This document shows positions 9,045 to 18,132 of a stretch of DNA of 64,000 bases, piece after piece. The position numbers were made by a program, and so were the translations under genes. The stretch lies in NCBI GenBank assembly GCA_041753575.1, contig JBGSUA010000123.1:1-64000 (forward strand), written 5' to 3'. Position 1 is the first letter of the stretch; each line of letters opens with the position of its first letter. The notes beneath the pieces were generated by a model. It searched no databases. It had not been told where the DNA came from and saw only the letters and a program-made list of their open reading frames with translations. Source of the stretch: CG2-30-51-40 sp041753575 (GTDB taxonomy: Bacteria > Desulfobacterota > DSM-4660 > Desulfatiglandales > Desulfatiglandaceae).

Positions 9045-10529
9045 ATGGCTTTACTTGATGAAGTGAAAGCACACTATGGAAGATTAAGCCCGTTCATCGC
9101 CGGACAATGGCAGTCTGGGGGAAACCGCGCGGTCTTGAAGGATTACAATCCCGCGAAGGACAAGGAAATAGCCGAGGTTGAAATCTCAGACGGCCGGGAC
9201 GCCGAGGCGGCGGTGGAGGCCGCTCACAGGGCATTCCAGAGCTGGAAGGATGTGCCCTTCAGGGACAGAGCCGATTATCTCGGGAAGATGAGGGCGGTTT
9301 TTGCGGCAAGGCATGAGGAACTAGCGAGGATACTGGCGCAGGACCACGGAAGGACCCTTGGCGATGCCCGGGGTACAGTGCAAAGGTGCATTGAAAACAT
9401 CGAATCCGCCATAGGCGCCCTTTACAGTCTTTACAAGGGCGAAGCGGTTCAGCAGCTTGCAAGGGGCATTGACTGTTCCATGCTGTGGGAGCCGGTGGGT
9501 CCTTTCCTGATACTTACTCCGGGAAACATCCCCATGCACGCCTGGTCATCCTTTGTGCCTTACGCCATAGGCTGCGGCTGCACTGTGATAGTCTCTCCGA
9601 GCTGGCAGAACCCCGTGGCAAGCGACGCGGTCTTCAAGGTCCTGGAGGAAGTCGGACTTCCTGCCGGGGTCATGAATCTCATTCATGTGGGAACCGGATT
9701 TGATGTCAACAAGAAGATACTTGAAGACAAAAGGATCGCCGGGGTGGGCTTCATAGGATCAAGTCTGGTGGGAAAAGAGCTTTTCGCCCTTTGCGGAAGA
9801 CTCGGAAAGAGATCTTCCATAAATGGAAACGGAAAGAACCACATCGTGGTTATGGACGACGCAGATCCCGCAAAGGCCGCAGACTACGTCATTAGAGGTT
9901 GTTTCGGTATGGCGGGCCAAAGGTGCCTCGGCTCAGACAATGTCCTTGTGATGGGCTCTGTTTATAGCGCATTCAGGGAAAAACTCCTTGATGCAGCAAG
10001 GAAGATGAAAGTGGGTTACGGCCTTGATGAGGCAACGGAGATGGGGCCTTTGACCACAAAGGGAGGCAGGGAAAGGGTTCTTGCCTTTATTGAAAGGGGC
10101 GTGAAGGAAGGGGCAAGGCTCGTACTGGACGGAAGGAGCATAAAGGTGCCAGGCTATGATTCGGGCTATTTTATAGGGCCAACAATCCTGGATAATGTGA
10201 ATGCCTCCATGTTCATCGCCAGGGAGGAATCCTTCGGGCCGGTATGCAACCTCCTGACCATAGGAGGTCTTGGGGAGGCAATAGATACTATCAACAACTC
10301 AAGCTACGGGCATTCCGCCTGCATCATTACGCAAAGCGGCGCAAACGCCAGGACTTTCACGAGGGAATGCAATGTCGGGAATATAGGCATAAACGCGGGG
10401 ATACCGCAGCCTTATGCTTTTTTTCCGCTCGGATCAAAGAAAGATTCTTTCTTCGGCGCCGCAAAGTCCAGAGTGGACTCCGTGCGTCTCTTTCTTGATC
10501 AGAAGACCGTTACGGAGAGGTGGGTATAG
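9045..10529 (+). CDS. Methylmalonate-semialdehyde-dehydrogenase-like aldehyde dehydrogenase; proposed to act on 2-formylglutarate
   Basis: This 494-residue NAD-dependent aldehyde dehydrogenase has its catalytic Cys294 in GMAGQRCLGSD. The general-base glutamate found in ordinary ALDHs (LELGGKN) is replaced: the segment reads INGNGKNHIVVMDDAD. This KNH pattern without Glu is typical of the CoA-acylating methylmalonate semialdehyde dehydrogenase (MmsA/IolA) branch, as is VGFIGSS. That branch makes acyl-CoA, CO2 and NADH from malonate-semialdehyde-type substrates. The enamidase in this cluster should yield 2-formylglutarate, which is a 2-substituted malonate semialdehyde, so glutaryl-CoA is the predicted product. 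The family call is strong; the substrate is inference. Confidence 0.85.
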   Translation: MALLDEVKAHYGRLSPFIAGQWQSGGNRAVLKDYNPAKDKEIAEVEISDGRDAEAAVEAAHRAFQSWKDVPFRDRADYLGKMRAVFAARHEELARILAQDHGRTLGDARGTVQRCIENIESAIGALYSLYKGEAVQQLARGIDCSMLWEPVGPFLILTPGNIPMHAWSSFVPYAIGCGCTVIVSPSWQNPVASDAVFKVLEEVGLPAGVMNLIHVGTGFDVNKKILEDKRIAGVGFIGSSLVGKELFALCGRLGKRSSINGNGKNHIVVMDDADPAKAADYVIRGCFGMAGQRCLGSDNVLVMGSVYSAFREKLLDAARKMKVGYGLDEATEMGPLTTKGGRERVLAFIERGVKEGARLVLDGRSIKVPGYDSGYFIGPTILDNVNASMFIAREESFGPVCNLLTIGGLGEAIDTINNSSYGHSACIITQSGANARTFTRECNVGNIGINAGIPQPYAFFPLGSKKDSFFGAAKSRVDSVRLFLDQKTVTERWV

Positions 10530-10562
10530 GCAATCAACCTAAAAGGGAAAGGAGAAAAGGCC

Positions 10563-11648
10563 ATGTGTCAGGATTGTGGAGGTATCACGAGAAGGGATTT
10601 CATCAAGGCGGCCGTGGTGGGAGGGGCTGCGCTGGGCTCAGGCATCATAGGCCTGGAGAATGCCTTTGCAGCAGATGCGAACCTGCGTTTCAGCACCTGG
10701 CATCCGCCGGTGAGCAGGGAGGTCAAGACGGTTTGGACCCCCATGATGGAGGAGATTAAGAAACGGAGCAATGGAAATCTCGGCTACGCAATGTACGCCG
10801 GGGGCGCGCTCGGCAAAGGGCCGGATCATTTTGACATAGTTTCAAGAGGGATGTCCGACCTTGGCTATTTCACGGCCACATGGACCCCCGGGAGATTTCC
10901 ACTTACCGATGTCCTGTCACTGGCCGTCTGGGTGGATGGAAAGGATCTGGCCGCGGATATCGGAAATGCAGTCTATCAGAAGGTTCTCAAGGATGAGTTC
11001 AAGGACGTCAAGGTTCTTGAGCTGAACGGGTGCATCCAGTCATTTATCTGGACAAAAAGCAAGCCTGTAAGGAGCATTGAGGACTTAAAGGGCCTCAAAC
11101 TGAGGAGCCCGGGGGGGCATCAGACAAATTACATAAAGGCCCTCGGAGCGGAGCCCATATTTATGCCTCTGGGCGATGTCTATATGGCCATGGAGACCGG
11201 AACCGTTGACGGCCTGGTTACCTGTTCTCCTCTGGTGCTGGCTTTCAAGTTGTTTGAGGTTGCAAAGTACGGCACTGTTCTCACATTCGGGTGCGTGTCG
11301 GAAGGCACCGTCATGAACATGAAGAGCTACAACAAACTGGACAATGGACAGAAGAAGATCATTGATGAGGTCTGCACAAATCCCTTCAAGACCACCGGAG
11401 GCCTTACAAGGGATGTTTACAAACAGATGATCGCTGAGATCTCCTCAAAGGGAGTTGAGTTGATTGAGCTTCCCGATCAGGAAAAAAATAAGTGGTATGA
11501 AAGATTCCGCCAGGTAACCAGGGACTGGGTCAAGGGACTCGAGGAAAAAGGCCTTCCTGCCAAAAAGGCGGTTCTGACAATGAATGAGGAATGCGAAAAA
11601 CGAGGGGTAAAACTCGTTGCGTTTCCTCCGGAATACCTGAAGGGATAG
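10563..11648 (+). CDS. TRAP transporter substrate-binding protein (DctP family), Tat signal
   Basis: This 361-residue periplasmic solute receptor starts with a twin-arginine signal (Arg10-Arg11 in TRRDFIKAAVVGGAALGSG, likely cleaved after AFA), so it is exported folded. The mature part is DctP-like, with the usual YMAMETGTVDG segment near the residue that grips a carboxylate. It lies directly upstream of the matching dctQ and dctM genes (6-base gap). In a nicotinate cluster the plausible ligand is nicotinate or another aromatic carboxylate, driven by a sodium or proton gradient. Ligand assignment rests on gene context. Confidence 0.9.
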   Translation: MCQDCGGITRRDFIKAAVVGGAALGSGIIGLENAFAADANLRFSTWHPPVSREVKTVWTPMMEEIKKRSNGNLGYAMYAGGALGKGPDHFDIVSRGMSDLGYFTATWTPGRFPLTDVLSLAVWVDGKDLAADIGNAVYQKVLKDEFKDVKVLELNGCIQSFIWTKSKPVRSIEDLKGLKLRSPGGHQTNYIKALGAEPIFMPLGDVYMAMETGTVDGLVTCSPLVLAFKLFEVAKYGTVLTFGCVSEGTVMNMKSYNKLDNGQKKIIDEVCTNPFKTTGGLTRDVYKQMIAEISSKGVELIELPDQEKNKWYERFRQVTRDWVKGLEEKGLPAKKAVLTMNEECEKRGVKLVAFPPEYLKG

Positions 11649-11654
11649 CTTCTT

Positions 11655-12149
11655 ATGGGAATGCTTGAAGGTGCCGGGAAAATAATAAGAAAGGCATCCT
11701 TTTTCCTGTGCTGTGCGGGCATGGTCTTTGTTATGCCCCTCATGGCGCTTACGACCGTGGATGTCATTTCAAGGGCGATATGGAGCAAGCCCATACCCGG
11801 TACCTTTGAGCTTTCCGAATACCTCCTCGCGATAGCGATACTGCTTGGCGCCGCCTATACGCAGCAGGTCAAGGGCCATGTGGGGGTGGACTTTGTCACC
11901 AAGAGATTAGGGCCCAGACTCAGGGCCTTGAGCGAGTCGCTCTGTAATCTGGGATGTATGATCATCGTCGTTCTGCTTGCCTGGCAGGGCTATGAAAGGG
12001 CCTTCGAGGAGACAACCGTATCGGACATGCTGAGGATACCTCAAACTCCTTTCAGGCTTTTGGTTTTTGTCGCGGGCATTACCCTTTTTGCCGAGTTTCT
12101 CCTGGATTTCATCAACTCGCTAAAGAGCCTTATCGGGGGAGAGAAATGA
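11655..12149 (+). CDS. TRAP transporter small membrane subunit (DctQ family)
   Basis: This 164-residue integral membrane protein has about four hydrophobic helices, including one at residues 16-38 and one near the C-terminus, and the DctQ-typical RAIWSKPIPGTFELSEYLL stretch. It forms the small subunit of a tripartite TRAP importer and docks on DctM. The end overlaps the dctM start by four bases (ATGA), which fits stoichiometric translation. It has no separate function outside the complex. Confidence 0.9.
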   Translation: MGMLEGAGKIIRKASFFLCCAGMVFVMPLMALTTVDVISRAIWSKPIPGTFELSEYLLAIAILLGAAYTQQVKGHVGVDFVTKRLGPRLRALSESLCNLGCMIIVVLLAWQGYERAFEETTVSDMLRIPQTPFRLLVFVAGITLFAEFLLDFINSLKSLIGGEK

Positions 12150-13453
12150 GCCCTATTCTGGTCGGAATCATAGGCAGCGCGGTTCTTCTTTTTCTCCTTT
12201 TCATGGGAATGCCAATAGCCTTCGTTATGATGCTTGTGGGGTTTTTAGGAGTTACCTGTCTGACCTCCATTGACGCGGCGCTCCCCCTTCTTGCGGACAA
12301 CCTTTACGGCTCCGTAGCCCACTATCCTTACACAATAATCCCGCTTTTTGTCATAATGGGCGCCTTCGCGAGCGCAGCGGGAATTACAGGGGAGCTTTAC
12401 AATACCTTTGAGAAGTGGTTCAGAAGGCTCCCGGGCGGGCTAGGCATAGCAACGATTGCCGCCTGCGCGGGTTTTGCGGCTGTGAGCGGATCATCAGTAG
12501 CGGCAGCGGCGGCCATGGGTACGGTGGCCTTGCCTGAGATGAAGAGGTTCAACTACAGCCAGAAACTCGCAACCGGTGTGATAGCGGCCGGAGGCACCCT
12601 GAGCTTTCTTATCCCTCCCTCACTGGGATTTGTCATATTCGGGATGCTCACGGAGCAGTCCATAGGAAAGCTATTGATAGCGGGCGCAGTGCCCGGGCTC
12701 CTTCTAAGCGCTCTTTATGCCCTTGTGGTCTATTTCTCCGTGAAGATCAATCCGGGACTTGCGCCCATGATCCACGAAAGGGTTTCATGGAGGGAGAAGC
12801 TTCTATCCCTCAGGGGGGTCTGGGAGACACTTCTTGTCTTCCTGGTGGTCATGGGAGGGATCTACGGCGGTTTCATAAATCCCACCGAGGCCGGCGCCAT
12901 AGGAGCGTCCTGCCTGTTTCTCATAGTGCTTTTCAAGCGCAAGCTTACCGGCAAGGCATTTGCTCAAACCCTCCTTGATACTATCCGCATATCCGTCATG
13001 GTCATATTTCTGGTTTCAGGCGCAACCATATTCAGCTACTTTCTTGCCCTTTCGACCATCCCGACGACTGTTTCCGCCTGGATCGCCGGGCTGGGGGTCT
13101 CAAAGTACCTGGTGCTCACGATCATAATAGCCATTTACCTTTTTCTGGGTTGTTTTCTTGATGCTGTTTCCATGATGGTGCTCACCCTTCCTGTGGTCTT
13201 TCCCGTAATAATCTCCCTGGGATTCGATCCCATCTGGTTCGGAGTGGTGGCGGTCCTGATGATGGAGGCAGGCCTTATAACCCCCCCTGTGGGACTCAAC
13301 GTATATACCCTTGCGGGCATAGCCAGGGATGTTCCCATGAGCGATATATTCAAAGGAGTCACGCCTTTTTTGATGGGTATATTCCTGCTCGTGATCATAC
13401 TGACGGTCTTTCCGCAGATTGTGACATTCCTTCCCAACATGATGGGAAGGTGA
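12146..13453 (+). CDS. TRAP transporter large permease subunit (DctM family)
   Basis: This 435-residue protein has about 12 transmembrane segments and the DctM pattern of two inverted halves. Conserved stretches are visible, such as AAVSGSSVAAAAAMGTVALP early and MMEAGLITPPVGLNVYTLAG near the end, the latter forming part of the ion and substrate site. Together with the preceding two genes it makes a complete TRAP importer. It is followed after 10 bases by the first molybdenum-hydroxylase subunit, so uptake and first attack on the substrate are co-transcribed. Confidence 0.93.
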   Translation: MSPILVGIIGSAVLLFLLFMGMPIAFVMMLVGFLGVTCLTSIDAALPLLADNLYGSVAHYPYTIIPLFVIMGAFASAAGITGELYNTFEKWFRRLPGGLGIATIAACAGFAAVSGSSVAAAAAMGTVALPEMKRFNYSQKLATGVIAAGGTLSFLIPPSLGFVIFGMLTEQSIGKLLIAGAVPGLLLSALYALVVYFSVKINPGLAPMIHERVSWREKLLSLRGVWETLLVFLVVMGGIYGGFINPTEAGAIGASCLFLIVLFKRKLTGKAFAQTLLDTIRISVMVIFLVSGATIFSYFLALSTIPTTVSAWIAGLGVSKYLVLTIIIAIYLFLGCFLDAVSMMVLTLPVVFPVIISLGFDPIWFGVVAVLMMEAGLITPPVGLNVYTLAGIARDVPMSDIFKGVTPFLMGIFLLVIILTVFPQIVTFLPNMMGR

Positions 13454-13463
13454 GGAGGCCTCG

Positions 13464-13922
13464 TTGCGAAGGATTTCTCTCCAATTAAACGGTGAAAAAG
13501 CGGAAGCTGAAATTGAGGATTACTCCACACTCCTTGAAGTACTCAGAGAGCAATTCTCGCTTCTGAGCGTAAAGGAGGGATGCGGCATAGGGGAGTGCGG
13601 TGCATGCACGGTGCTCTTGAATGAAAGGCCTGTCTACGCCTGCCTGACTCTGGCTGTGAAGGCCGATGGGTGCGATGTCAAGACGGCCGAATACCTGTCC
13701 GGGGCTGGCTCTCTTCACCCCCTCCAGGAGGCCTTTGTCAAGGCCGGGGCAGTTCAGTGCGGATACTGCACTCCAGGGATGCTCATGAGCGCCTACGCGC
13801 TCTTAAAGGAAGAGAAGACGCCCACAGACGAAATGATCCGTGAAGGAATCAGCGGGAACCTATGCAGGTGCACCGGCTACGTGCAGATCATGGAGGCCGT
13901 AAAGGATGCTGCCGAGATTTAG
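13464..13922 (+). CDS. Molybdenum hydroxylase [2Fe-2S] subunit (nicotinate-dehydrogenase-like small subunit)
   Basis: This 152-residue protein has the two-domain build of xanthine-dehydrogenase-family iron-sulfur subunits: a plant-ferredoxin-type cluster (Cys40, Cys45, Cys48, Cys60) and a second helical cluster domain (Cys99, Cys102, Cys134, Cys136, in CGYCTPG and CRCTGY). It passes electrons from the molybdenum site to FAD. Translation begins at a TTG (13464) with GAGGAGG a few bases upstream. Its end overlaps the FAD-subunit gene by 17 bases. Nicotinate is the proposed substrate because of the downstream pathway genes. Confidence 0.93.
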   Translation: MRRISLQLNGEKAEAEIEDYSTLLEVLREQFSLLSVKEGCGIGECGACTVLLNERPVYACLTLAVKADGCDVKTAEYLSGAGSLHPLQEAFVKAGAVQCGYCTPGMLMSAYALLKEEKTPTDEMIREGISGNLCRCTGYVQIMEAVKDAAEI

Positions 13923-14736
13923 GTGCCTAGTCCCACGGGCCAAAAAAGAGGCCCTGACCATGCTGAGGGACGAAGCAAACACCAGGGTACTTGCGGGAGG
14001 AACCGATCTCCTCGTTGATATACGAAAATACACCTGCTGTCCCGAGACGCTGGTTGACATAACAAGGGTAAAGGAATTCGGCCGGAGTTTCGACAGGGCT
14101 TCGGGAATCCTTTCTCCTACGATTACCCATGCCTTTGCGTCCCGGGCCCCAGAAATTAAACATAACTTTCCGGCCCTTTCCCTCGGCTGCGCCCAGGTGG
14201 GCTCCCCCCAAATAAGGAACACGGCCACCATCGGAGGAAACATAGCCAATGCCTGTCCTGCCGCGGACAGCGTACCCCCGCTCCTTATCCATGACGCCCG
14301 CCTGACCATAGAGTCCCTTGCCGGAGAAAGGGATGTAGCGCTTGAGGGTTTCCTGCTTGCTCCTTACAGATCCTCCCTGAGTACGGATGAGCTCATCACC
14401 TCCATAAGACTTCAGACCCTCCAGGGTTACAGGGTAGGCCTCAAGAGGCTTTCCATAAGGGCAGCCCTTTCCATAAGCAGGCTCTCAGTCGCCTGGGCGG
14501 TCAAGGAAGAGGACGGCGTCTTTGATGATGTGAGGATCGCGATAGGCTCCTGCACACCTGTGGCCTTCAGGGCAAGGGAGGCGGAGGCCTTCTTGAAGGA
14601 AAACCCGACAGGATACAAGGCAATCGAAGAGGCTGTCGAGATGATCATAAAAGTAATAAGAAAGAAAACGGGTGAGAGGCCCACCCACGCCTTCAAGCTA
14701 CCCATACTTAGAAACATCCTTTTGGAGGCCCTTTAG
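13906..14736 (+). CDS. Molybdenum hydroxylase FAD-binding subunit
   Basis: This 276-residue subunit has the FAD-binding motifs of the CoxM/NdhF class: LAGGTDLLVDIRK near residues 30-42 and RNTATIGGNIANACPAADS around 104-122. It passes electrons from the [2Fe-2S] subunit to an acceptor such as NAD(P) or a ferredoxin. The start lies inside the preceding gene and the stop is 2 bases before the next, showing tight coupling. In E. barkeri nicotinate dehydrogenase the FAD subunit is likewise a separate chain. Confidence 0.9.
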   Translation: MLPRFRCLVPRAKKEALTMLRDEANTRVLAGGTDLLVDIRKYTCCPETLVDITRVKEFGRSFDRASGILSPTITHAFASRAPEIKHNFPALSLGCAQVGSPQIRNTATIGGNIANACPAADSVPPLLIHDARLTIESLAGERDVALEGFLLAPYRSSLSTDELITSIRLQTLQGYRVGLKRLSIRAALSISRLSVAWAVKEEDGVFDDVRIAIGSCTPVAFRAREAEAFLKENPTGYKAIEEAVEMIIKVIRKKTGERPTHAFKLPILRNILLEAL

Positions 14737-14738
14737 AG

Positions 14739-16910
14739 ATGTTTGTAGGGGAAAACCTGGAAAGAGTTGACGCCCTGGAAAAGGTCATGGGAAAGGGCAT
14801 GTTCGCTGGAGACCTCAGGATGGAGGGGATGCTCTTTGCCGTGGTTCTGAGAAGCGATAGATTCCATGCGAGGATCATTTCAATTGACGCCGATGACGCC
14901 CTTTCAACAGAGGGTGTGGCAAGAATAATAACCCACTCCGACATCCCCGGCGCAAACGGTTACGGGGTATTGAAAAAGGATCAGCCATACCTTGCCGAAG
15001 GATATGTGAGGTTTTTCGGTGAGCCCCTCGCGGTGATTATCGCCGAAAGCGAACGTATCGCAAGGGAGGCGGCATTAAAGATAAGGATTATCTATGAGGA
15101 TATGGAGCCTCTGAACGATCCCTTCATGGCGGCCGTATCCACTGTCACCATACACAAGGGCGGAAATCTCCTTTGCCGAAAGAGCGTTTTCAAGGGCGAC
15201 ACAAAAAAGGCCGCCGCGGACTCCAGTGTGATAATAGAGCGCACATATTCAACGAGGCGTGTGGATCATGTGTTTCTTGAATGTGAGGCGGGGCTTGCCT
15301 TCCCGGATACATCTGGAAGGATTACAGTCATATCCTCAACGCAGAATATCCACTACAAACAAAAAGAGGTGTCACGGCTCCTTTCCCTTCCGGAGGAAAG
15401 GATTAGGATAATCCAGGCGCCGACCGGAGGGGGGTTCGGGGGAAAGCTGGATGTGACGGTGGAGGGCTATGCGGCTCTTGCCGCCTACCTTACCGGAAGA
15501 CCGGTGATGGTGAGATACACCAGAGAGGAGAGCATGCTCTCCAACACCAAGCGCCATCCTCTTTATATGAACTACAGGACAGGGGCGGCTAAAGACGGAA
15601 GGCTCACCTTTCTTGAGGCTAAGATCATTGGCGACACAGGGGCCTATGCCTCATATGGCGCGGTGGTGGCCTTGAGGGCCGCGGTACATGCAACAGGTCC
15701 CTACCAGGTGCCCAATGTAGAAGTTGAAAGCAGCATGTATTTCACCAACAACCCCGTATGCGGAGCCATGCGCGGCTTTGGAATCCCTCAGACAGCCTTT
15801 GCCCATGAATCCCAGATGGACCTCCTTGCTGAGGCCCTTTGCATTGATCCGCTGGAGATAAGGAAGATAAACGCCTTGAGGAAGGGCTCTGAAACAGCAA
15901 CCGGCCAGGTGCTCAACCACAGCGTTGGATTCTACGACGCCCTCAAGTGCATTGAGCCTGCCTGGAAAGAGAGGAAAAAGACCGGCAACAACGGTTTCGG
16001 CCTGGGCTGCATGTTTTACGGGATCGGCAACACCGGGGTTCCGAACCCCTCTGCCTGCCATCTTACCCTCATGCCTGAGGGAAAAATAGGTTTCCATCTT
16101 GGGGCCTGTGACATAGGACAGGGCTCCGACACTGTGCTCACCCAGATCCTCCTTGAGACACTGGGGCTTGAGAAGAACTGTGTGCTACTCCTCAAAGGCG
16201 ACAGCGACACCACAAGGGATGCCGGTTCAAGCTCTGCAAGCCGCCAGACCTATATCACAGGAAAGGCCGTCTTTGAGGCAGGAAGTAAACTCCGCTCCTA
16301 TCTTGAGGAAAAGGGCATAAATAAAGGAAGGTCCCTCAAGGATATCTGCTCAGCGGCCAGTGGTGAAGGCGGCCCGATCTTTGACGGCTTCTTTGATCCG
16401 CCCACCACACCCCTGGATCCGGTAACGGGTCAGGGTATTCCTTATGCCACTTACGCCTTTGCCGCACACATGACAGAGGTTGAAGTTGACGCCGCGACCT
16501 GCGTGTGCAGGGTAAAGAAGGTCCACGCCGCGCACGATGTAGGCAGGGCAATAAATCCCGATGCCGTGAGGGGACAAATATTTGGAGGAGTCGCCATGGG
16601 AATAGGCTTCGCCCTCATGGAGGAGTTCATTCCTTCAAGAAGCAAGAGCCTTTACTCCTATTATATCCCCACCTCAATGGATATGCCCTCTGTTGAGACA
16701 TATCTCGTTGAAGACGAAGAACCCACAGGCCCTTATGGCGCGAAGGGGGTGGGAGAGCCCGCCCTCATACCCCAGGGGGCAAGCATAATGAACGCCATAA
16801 GGGATGCCACAGGTATTCGCGGATTTGAACTTCCCTGCAATTTTGAAAGGCTATGCGTTCTCTCGGAAAATAATGATTGTAACTACTCAGGTTCAAAGTT
16901 CAAGGGTTAA
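14739..16910 (+). CDS. Molybdenum hydroxylase large (molybdopterin-binding) subunit; probable nicotinate dehydrogenase
   Basis: This 723-residue catalytic subunit of the xanthine dehydrogenase family shows GGGFGGK, the CGAMRGFG loop, AAHDVGRAINP, and the catalytic glutamate Glu673 in AKGVGEPAL. It would hydroxylate the pyridine ring at C6 with oxygen from water, giving 6-hydroxynicotinate. E. barkeri splits this part into two chains; here it is one. The last roughly 11 codons and the TAA lie inside a dispersed repeat (16879-16943), so the native C-terminus has been replaced or extended. The domain itself appears complete. Family certain; substrate inferred from the enamidase and reductase downstream. 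Confidence 0.9.
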   Translation: MFVGENLERVDALEKVMGKGMFAGDLRMEGMLFAVVLRSDRFHARIISIDADDALSTEGVARIITHSDIPGANGYGVLKKDQPYLAEGYVRFFGEPLAVIIAESERIAREAALKIRIIYEDMEPLNDPFMAAVSTVTIHKGGNLLCRKSVFKGDTKKAAADSSVIIERTYSTRRVDHVFLECEAGLAFPDTSGRITVISSTQNIHYKQKEVSRLLSLPEERIRIIQAPTGGGFGGKLDVTVEGYAALAAYLTGRPVMVRYTREESMLSNTKRHPLYMNYRTGAAKDGRLTFLEAKIIGDTGAYASYGAVVALRAAVHATGPYQVPNVEVESSMYFTNNPVCGAMRGFGIPQTAFAHESQMDLLAEALCIDPLEIRKINALRKGSETATGQVLNHSVGFYDALKCIEPAWKERKKTGNNGFGLGCMFYGIGNTGVPNPSACHLTLMPEGKIGFHLGACDIGQGSDTVLTQILLETLGLEKNCVLLLKGDSDTTRDAGSSSASRQTYITGKAVFEAGSKLRSYLEEKGINKGRSLKDICSAASGEGGPIFDGFFDPPTTPLDPVTGQGIPYATYAFAAHMTEVEVDAATCVCRVKKVHAAHDVGRAINPDAVRGQIFGGVAMGIGFALMEEFIPSRSKSLYSYYIPTSMDMPSVETYLVEDEEPTGPYGAKGVGEPALIPQGASIMNAIRDATGIRGFELPCNFERLCVLSENNDCNYSGSKFKG

Positions 16911-16943
16911 CGGTTCAAGGAACCTGACAACCTGAGCAGTTAC
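16879..16943. repeat. Right copy of the palindromic dispersed repeat, compact form
   Basis: This 65-base imperfect palindrome begins gtaactactcaggtt and ends aacctgagcagttac. Its reverse complement matches the outer parts of the copy at 8196-8416, so the copies are inverted relative to each other. It overlaps the end of the hydroxylase large-subunit gene, supplying its stop codon, and ends 21 bases before the enamidase ATG, so it separates the two halves of the nicotinate cluster. It could form a strong hairpin in RNA and affect read-through. Confidence 0.75.
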
Positions 16944-16964
16944 TACAAGTTAAAGGAGGCTTAT

Positions 16965-18119
16965 ATGAGCGAGGTATTAATAAAGAACATCGGGTCCATT
17001 TTTACGGGAGACATTGATTATCCAATCATGGAAGGCCCATTATCCGTCATGATAAAGGACGGAAAGATCGCGGCCATAGAAAAGGGAGACTGCGGAGGTG
17101 GTGCCGCCAAGGTGATTGACGCCTCCCTCATGACCCTCGCACCGGGTCTTATTGACAGCCACACTCACCCGGTATTCGGCGATTTCACCCCCAGGCAGAA
17201 CATGATCGGATTTATTGACAGCTCTCTCCACGGAGGAGTGACCTCCATGATCTCGGCAGGCGAGGTGCATCTTCCCGGAAGGCCCAAGGATCCCAAATCG
17301 GCAAAGGCCCTGGCGCTCCTTTCAAAGAGGTGCTTTGAAAACGCAAGGCCCTCCGGAGTGAAGGTTTATGCGGGCGCGCTGATTCTTGAAAAGGGCCTCA
17401 AGGAGGAGGACTTCAAAGAATTGAGTGAAGACGGTGTCCGTCTTGTGGGCGAGATAGGTCTTGGAACCGTTAAGACGGCCTCAGAGGCAAAGGAGATGGT
17501 TGTCTGGGCCAAAAAATACGGCATGAAGGTCATGATGCATGTGGGAGGGACCAGCATTCCGGGGAGTTCCACAGTCACGTGCGCAGATGTCCTGGAGGCG
17601 GACCCTACCGTTGCCTGTCACCTGAACGGAGGGCCTACCTGTATCCCGCCGAAGGAGGCCTTCCAGGTCATTGAAAAGTCAAACTGCGCAATAGAGCTTG
17701 TGCATTGCGGCAACATGCTCGCGGCCCTTGAGATAGGCAGATTCCTCAAGGAGACAAATAGGCTTTCAAGGCTCATCCTGGGTAACGACGCCCCGTCCGG
17801 GACAGGAGTAATCCCCCTCGGCATCTGGAGGATGATCACATTTGTATCGGGAATGTGCCAGGTGCCTGGCGAGACAGCGATTTGCCTGGCCACCGGAAAC
17901 ACAAAAAAGGTCTTCGACCTTGAGGAGGGCATCATTAGAAAACGCGCTCCGGCGGACCTCCAGCTCATTGACGCGCCAATGGGGTCCGAGGGGAGGAACG
18001 CGAAGGAGGCCATTGAAAAGGGCGACATCCCTGGGATAGGCATGGTTATGATAGACGGAGTTGTAAAGGCCCAGATAAGCCGCAACACCCCGCCTCCTGC
18101 CAGAAAACCCATATTCTAG
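16965..18119 (+). CDS. ena: Enamidase (1,4,5,6-tetrahydro-6-oxonicotinate hydrolase), amidohydrolase family
   Basis: This 384-residue cyclic amidohydrolase has nearly the same length as E. barkeri enamidase (about 385). Metal ligands His66 and His68 lie in GLIDSHTHP. Stretches I recall as characteristic of enamidase are present in order: FTPRQNMIGFIDSSLHGGV, HLPGRPKD, GTSIPGSSTVT, LGNDAPSGTGVIPLGI, DIPGIGMVMIDG and SRNTPPP. Enamidase is a cytoplasmic zinc/iron enzyme that opens the reduced ring, releasing ammonium and 2-formylglutarate. A clear AAAGGAGG precedes the ATG. The reductase making its substrate is encoded next, 13 bases on. A generic dihydroorotase-like role is much less likely given these motifs. 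Confidence 0.92.
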   Translation: MSEVLIKNIGSIFTGDIDYPIMEGPLSVMIKDGKIAAIEKGDCGGGAAKVIDASLMTLAPGLIDSHTHPVFGDFTPRQNMIGFIDSSLHGGVTSMISAGEVHLPGRPKDPKSAKALALLSKRCFENARPSGVKVYAGALILEKGLKEEDFKELSEDGVRLVGEIGLGTVKTASEAKEMVVWAKKYGMKVMMHVGGTSIPGSSTVTCADVLEADPTVACHLNGGPTCIPPKEAFQVIEKSNCAIELVHCGNMLAALEIGRFLKETNRLSRLILGNDAPSGTGVIPLGIWRMITFVSGMCQVPGETAICLATGNTKKVFDLEEGIIRKRAPADLQLIDAPMGSEGRNAKEAIEKGDIPGIGMVMIDGVVKAQISRNTPPPARKPIF

Positions 18120-18132
18120 GGGAGGGAGTGTC

